Assembly: GCA_020073005.1 (NCBI GenBank)
Contig: JAIQFX010000045.1
Coordinates: 1-61,671, forward strand
Source of the DNA: Terriglobia bacterium
GTDB lineage: Bacteria > Acidobacteriota > Vicinamibacteria > Vicinamibacterales > CAVVIG01
Length of the DNA: 61,671 nucleotides
Direction: 5' to 3'
This document shows, piece after piece, positions 58,712-61,671 of the stretch (its first letter is position 1; every line of letters starts with the position of its first letter). Below the pieces are notes generated by a model. That model saw only the letters and a list, made by a program, of their open reading frames with translations. It did not search any database and was not told the DNA's origin. Made by a program: the position numbers and the translations under genes.

Positions 58712-61671
58712 ATGCGCGTCGTTCCGCTTCACCGATGCCTCGCGGCCACGCTCGCGATCGTCGTCCTCGGCGCAATCGACGTGTCCGCCCAGATCGGATC
58801 CGGAGAGCTGACCGGCATGATCCGCGACCAGGCGGGGGCGGTCGTGCCCGGCGCGACCGTCTCGATCACGTCCCTTGCCACGAACAGCACGCGCGTCGCC
58901 GTGTCGACGCGCGACGGTGTCTACGCGGCGCCGAATCTCGCGCCCGGCGAGTATCGCGTCGACGTGCGAATGCCGGGCTTCCGGCCGCTGGCGCGGGAGA
59001 GCATTCGCGTCGCAACCGGCGAGACCGTCCGGCTGGATTTCGATCTCGCCATCGGGACCGTTCAAGAAGTGCTCACCGTCCGCGCCGGCGCTCCCACGCT
59101 GCGCGCGGAGCGGTCCAGCCTTGGCGCGCTGGTCGATCACGAGGCCGTCGTCCAACTGCCGCTGAACGGCCGGAGCTTCATCGCGCTCGCATCGCTCGCG
59201 CCCGGCGTCGCGCTGCCGCCGGCCTCGCAGTTCCCGCGCATCAACGGCGGACGGCCGCGCACCAACGAGTACTTGTTCGACGGCATCTCGGTGCTGCAGC
59301 CTGAGCCGGGGCAGATCGCGTTCTTCCCGGTCGTCGATGCGATCCAGGAGTTCAAGATCGAGAGCAACAGTCCGCCCGCCGAGTTCGGCCGCTTCAACGG
59401 CGGCGTCGTCAACCTGACGACGAAGGCGGGCGGCAACGCGTTTCACGGCGACGGGTTCGACTTCCTCCGCCACGAGGCGCTCAACGCGACGAACTATTTT
59501 CAAGCTGCGAACGCATCGAAGCCCGAGTACAGGCGGAATCAGTTCGGCGGAACGCTCGGCGGACCGCTGGCGCGCGACCGGACTTTCTTCTTCGCGGACT
59601 ACCAGGGGCAGCGCCAATCGATCGGACGCACGGCGATTTCCACCGTGCCGACGCTGCTGCAGCGGCAGGGCATCTTCACTGAAGCGATCGGCGGGCGCGT
59701 GCCCGGTATCTACAATACGGCGGCGACCACGGGTTCGACTCGCGACGTGTTTCCCGGCAACACGATTCCCGCCGCGAGCCTGGATCCGGCGGCCGTCGCG
59801 TTACTGCAGCACTACCCGTTGCCGACGTCGGCGGGCACGGCGAACAACTACAGCCGGACTGGCGACGAGATCGACAATCAGGATCAATGGGACGCGCGCA
59901 TCGATCAGAGGTTCGCGTCGGCGCGCGATCAGATGTTCGCGCGCCTCTCGTACTTCCGGGACGCGTTCGTCCCCGTGACACCGCTCCCGGATGGTAGCGG
60001 CGTCACGACCGGGACGCCCGGTCCGCAGCGCACGACGGCATGGTCGGTGGCGTCGGATTATCAGCACGTGTTCACGAGCCACGTGCTGAACGAGCTGCGT
60101 GCCGGCGACACGCGCCGGTCCGTCGAGCGGACGGCGGTGCCGCTGCCGACGTACTCAATCAGCGGCTATCAGCAGCTCGGGTCGCCGCCGAACACGGCGA
60201 CCGGCTTCGGCACCGGCGTGACCGAAATTGCGGATTCGCTCACGTGGGTGAGGGGCCGCCACACCGTGAAGGCGGGGTTCGACTGGCGATGGGAGCGGCT
60301 CGACGTCGTCCAGCCGCCGTCGCCGCTCGGCGCGTTCACGTTCAACGCGATCGGCAGCGATCTGCCCGGCGTCGCGAACACGGGCACGCCGCTCGCGAGC
60401 TTCCTGCTCGGCCAGGTGCAGACGTTCTCGATCGACCTGCAGAACGAGCAGATCCAGGAGCGCGCGCATTTCCAGGAATACTTCATCCAGGACGACTGGA
60501 AGGTTTCCGATCGACTGACGATCAATCCCGGCCTGCGTTACACGCTGAACTTCCCGTCGACGGAGATCAACGGCCAGACGGCGGTCTTCAATCTGCAGAC
60601 GCAGCGGCTCGAGTACCCGGGCGTCAATCCCGTACGGCCGCTGAAGAAGAACAATTTCGGGCCGCGCTTCGGGCTCGTGTACCGGCTCACCGATCGGACG
60701 ATCGCGAGCGCGGGCGCGGGACTCGTCTGGATCGAGATGGCGGGCATCACGACGCCGTTCACGACGCCGGCGTTTCCCTTCCTGCAGACCGTCACACAGC
60801 GCGCGCTCGACACGATGTCGCCGGCGTTCGTGCTCTCGAACGGCCCGAGCGTCGCACCGATCCTGCCGACCCCGGACGCGGGGCTGGGGCAGGGCGTGTT
60901 TGCCGTTGACGCGAACCTCGGGTCGGGCTATGTCGAGCAGTGGAACGCGTCGCTGCAGCGCGAGCTGAGTGCGACGACGACGGTCGAGGTCTCGTACATC
61001 GGCTCGCACATCGTCCACGTCGGCATCCCGGACACGAATCTGAATCAGCTGACGGTGGATCAGCTCGCACGGGGCGCTGCGTTGAACACGCGGGTGCCGA
61101 ATCCGTACTTCGGCATCATCCCGCGGTCGTCGTCGCTCGGCGATCCGACGATTCCGCTCGCGCAACTGCTGAAACCGTACCCCGAATACACGACCGTCAG
61201 CCTGTATCGCAACAATGTCGGCACGACGATGTACAACGGCCTGGCGGCCGGCGTCAGGCAGCGGCTGTCGCGCGGCCTGTCGTACTCGATGAGCTACACG
61301 CGGTCCAAGCTCGTGGACGACGCGTCGTCGGTTTTCGACGCGTCGATTCTGACAGGACCGATTGCGAACTACCCGGTGGCCGACAGCTTCGACCGGTCGC
61401 GCGAGCGCGACTATTCGAGCGGCGACATCCCTCACGTCTTCGTTTCTTCCGTGTTATGGGATCTTCCCGCCGGCGCGGGCCGCGCTCGATCTCTGCACGG
61501 CGCGTTCGGCGCGATCGCCAACGACTGGACGCTGGCGGCACTCGTCACGCTGGAGTCGGGCATGCCGATCGCGGTGACGCAGTCGACCAATTTCAACGCG
61601 GCGTTCGGTTTCGGTGTCCAGCGGCCGAATCTCGTCGGCGATCCGATGCTGCCCGCGGATCAGCGGAACGC
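58712..61671 (+). CDS. TonB-dependent receptor, Oar-like, 3' end outside window
   Basis: 986 complete codons are visible and the frame is still open at the window edge. Signal peptide MRVVPLHRCLAATLAIVVLG, CarbopepD-regulatory domain (LTGMIRDQAGAVVPGATVSI; GVYAAPNLAPGEYRVDVRMP), plug with LPLNGRSFIALASLAPG and RTNEYLFDGISV, then barrel strands such as GRHTVKAGFDWRWERLDV, YFIQDDWKVSDRLTINPGLR and GYVEQWNASLQREL. The LPLNGR motif marks the large Acidobacteria/Myxococcus Oar group. Ligand unknown. Only 92 bp separate it from the quinoprotein, so the two may be co-expressed. Confidence 0.93.
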   Translation, partial: MRVVPLHRCLAATLAIVVLGAIDVSAQIGSGELTGMIRDQAGAVVPGATVSITSLATNSTRVAVSTRDGVYAAPNLAPGEYRVDVRMPGFRPLARESIRVATGETVRLDFDLAIGTVQEVLTVRAGAPTLRAERSSLGALVDHEAVVQLPLNGRSFIALASLAPGVALPPASQFPRINGGRPRTNEYLFDGISVLQPEPGQIAFFPVVDAIQEFKIESNSPPAEFGRFNGGVVNLTTKAGGNAFHGDGFDFLRHEALNATNYFQAANASKPEYRRNQFGGTLGGPLARDRTFFFADYQGQRQSIGRTAISTVPTLLQRQGIFTEAIGGRVPGIYNTAATTGSTRDVFPGNTIPAASLDPAAVALLQHYPLPTSAGTANNYSRTGDEIDNQDQWDARIDQRFASARDQMFARLSYFRDAFVPVTPLPDGSGVTTGTPGPQRTTAWSVASDYQHVFTSHVLNELRAGDTRRSVERTAVPLPTYSISGYQQLGSPPNTATGFGTGVTEIADSLTWVRGRHTVKAGFDWRWERLDVVQPPSPLGAFTFNAIGSDLPGVANTGTPLASFLLGQVQTFSIDLQNEQIQERAHFQEYFIQDDWKVSDRLTINPGLRYTLNFPSTEINGQTAVFNLQTQRLEYPGVNPVRPLKKNNFGPRFGLVYRLTDRTIASAGAGLVWIEMAGITTPFTTPAFPFLQTVTQRALDTMSPAFVLSNGPSVAPILPTPDAGLGQGVFAVDANLGSGYVEQWNASLQRELSATTTVEVSYIGSHIVHVGIPDTNLNQLTVDQLARGAALNTRVPNPYFGIIPRSSSLGDPTIPLAQLLKPYPEYTTVSLYRNNVGTTMYNGLAAGVRQRLSRGLSYSMSYTRSKLVDDASSVFDASILTGPIANYPVADSFDRSRERDYSSGDIPHVFVSSVLWDLPAGAGRARSLHGAFGAIANDWTLAALVTLESGMPIAVTQSTNFNAAFGFGVQRPNLVGDPMLPADQRN

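Overview
The window is high-GC bacterial DNA that most resembles an Acidobacteriota genome of the Vicinamibacteria (subdivision 6) type. The pointers are two Oar-like TonB receptors with carboxypeptidase-regulatory N-termini, a stand-alone ADOP-type MacB/FtsX permease, several secreted quinoprotein and cytochrome-c enzymes, and abundant short palindromes that read in frame as peptides such as SGFSRT or RLKADAT. No rRNA, tRNA, CRISPR array, phage gene or transposase gene was recognised. The assignment rests on gene content, not on a marker gene.

Layout. 1-10.1 kb: a + strand secreted oxidative cluster (5'-truncated copper monooxygenase, TonB receptor, redoxin, two heme-c/copper monooxygenases, a secreted Ig-like protein). 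10.1-21.2 kb: AtoE-type transporter, a broken MFS gene, small secreted proteins, a quinoprotein, a membrane acyltransferase, a PAL-like NHL propeller and a fourth copper monooxygenase. 21.2-25.7 kb: repeat-rich stretch with a frameshifted fragment, a PhzF homologue and an ADOP permease lying between two inverted copies of a roughly 288-bp element. 25.7-30 kb: malate synthase, gamma-glutamyltransferase, a lone receiver domain. 30-37.9 kb: a - strand operon for a 2-oxoacid oxidoreductase complex led by a Cdc48-like AAA protein. 38-46.8 kb: GntR regulator and a catabolic set (OFA transporter, hydratase, class V aminotransferase, amidase, CoA-transferase, crotonase). 47-51.5 kb: ABC export system with a CrtC/AttH-type lipocalin protein. 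51.5-61.7 kb: MFS transporter, aldo/keto reductase, FAD/Fe-S dehydrogenase, heme-c quinoprotein and a second, 3'-truncated TonB receptor.

Two themes stand out. First, four proteins keep the full copper-ligand pattern of peptidylglycine alpha-hydroxylating monooxygenase (PHM), three of them with a visible heme-c site, and a fifth protein keeps the zinc and catalytic residues of the amidating lyase PAL; a bacterial two-step N-dealkylation or amidation-like system is a real possibility. Second, gene borders are crowded with palindromes and with short tandem arrays of period 7, 8, 9 or 11 that differ in sequence. Many of them supply stop codons, start codons, signal-peptide segments or in-frame insertions.
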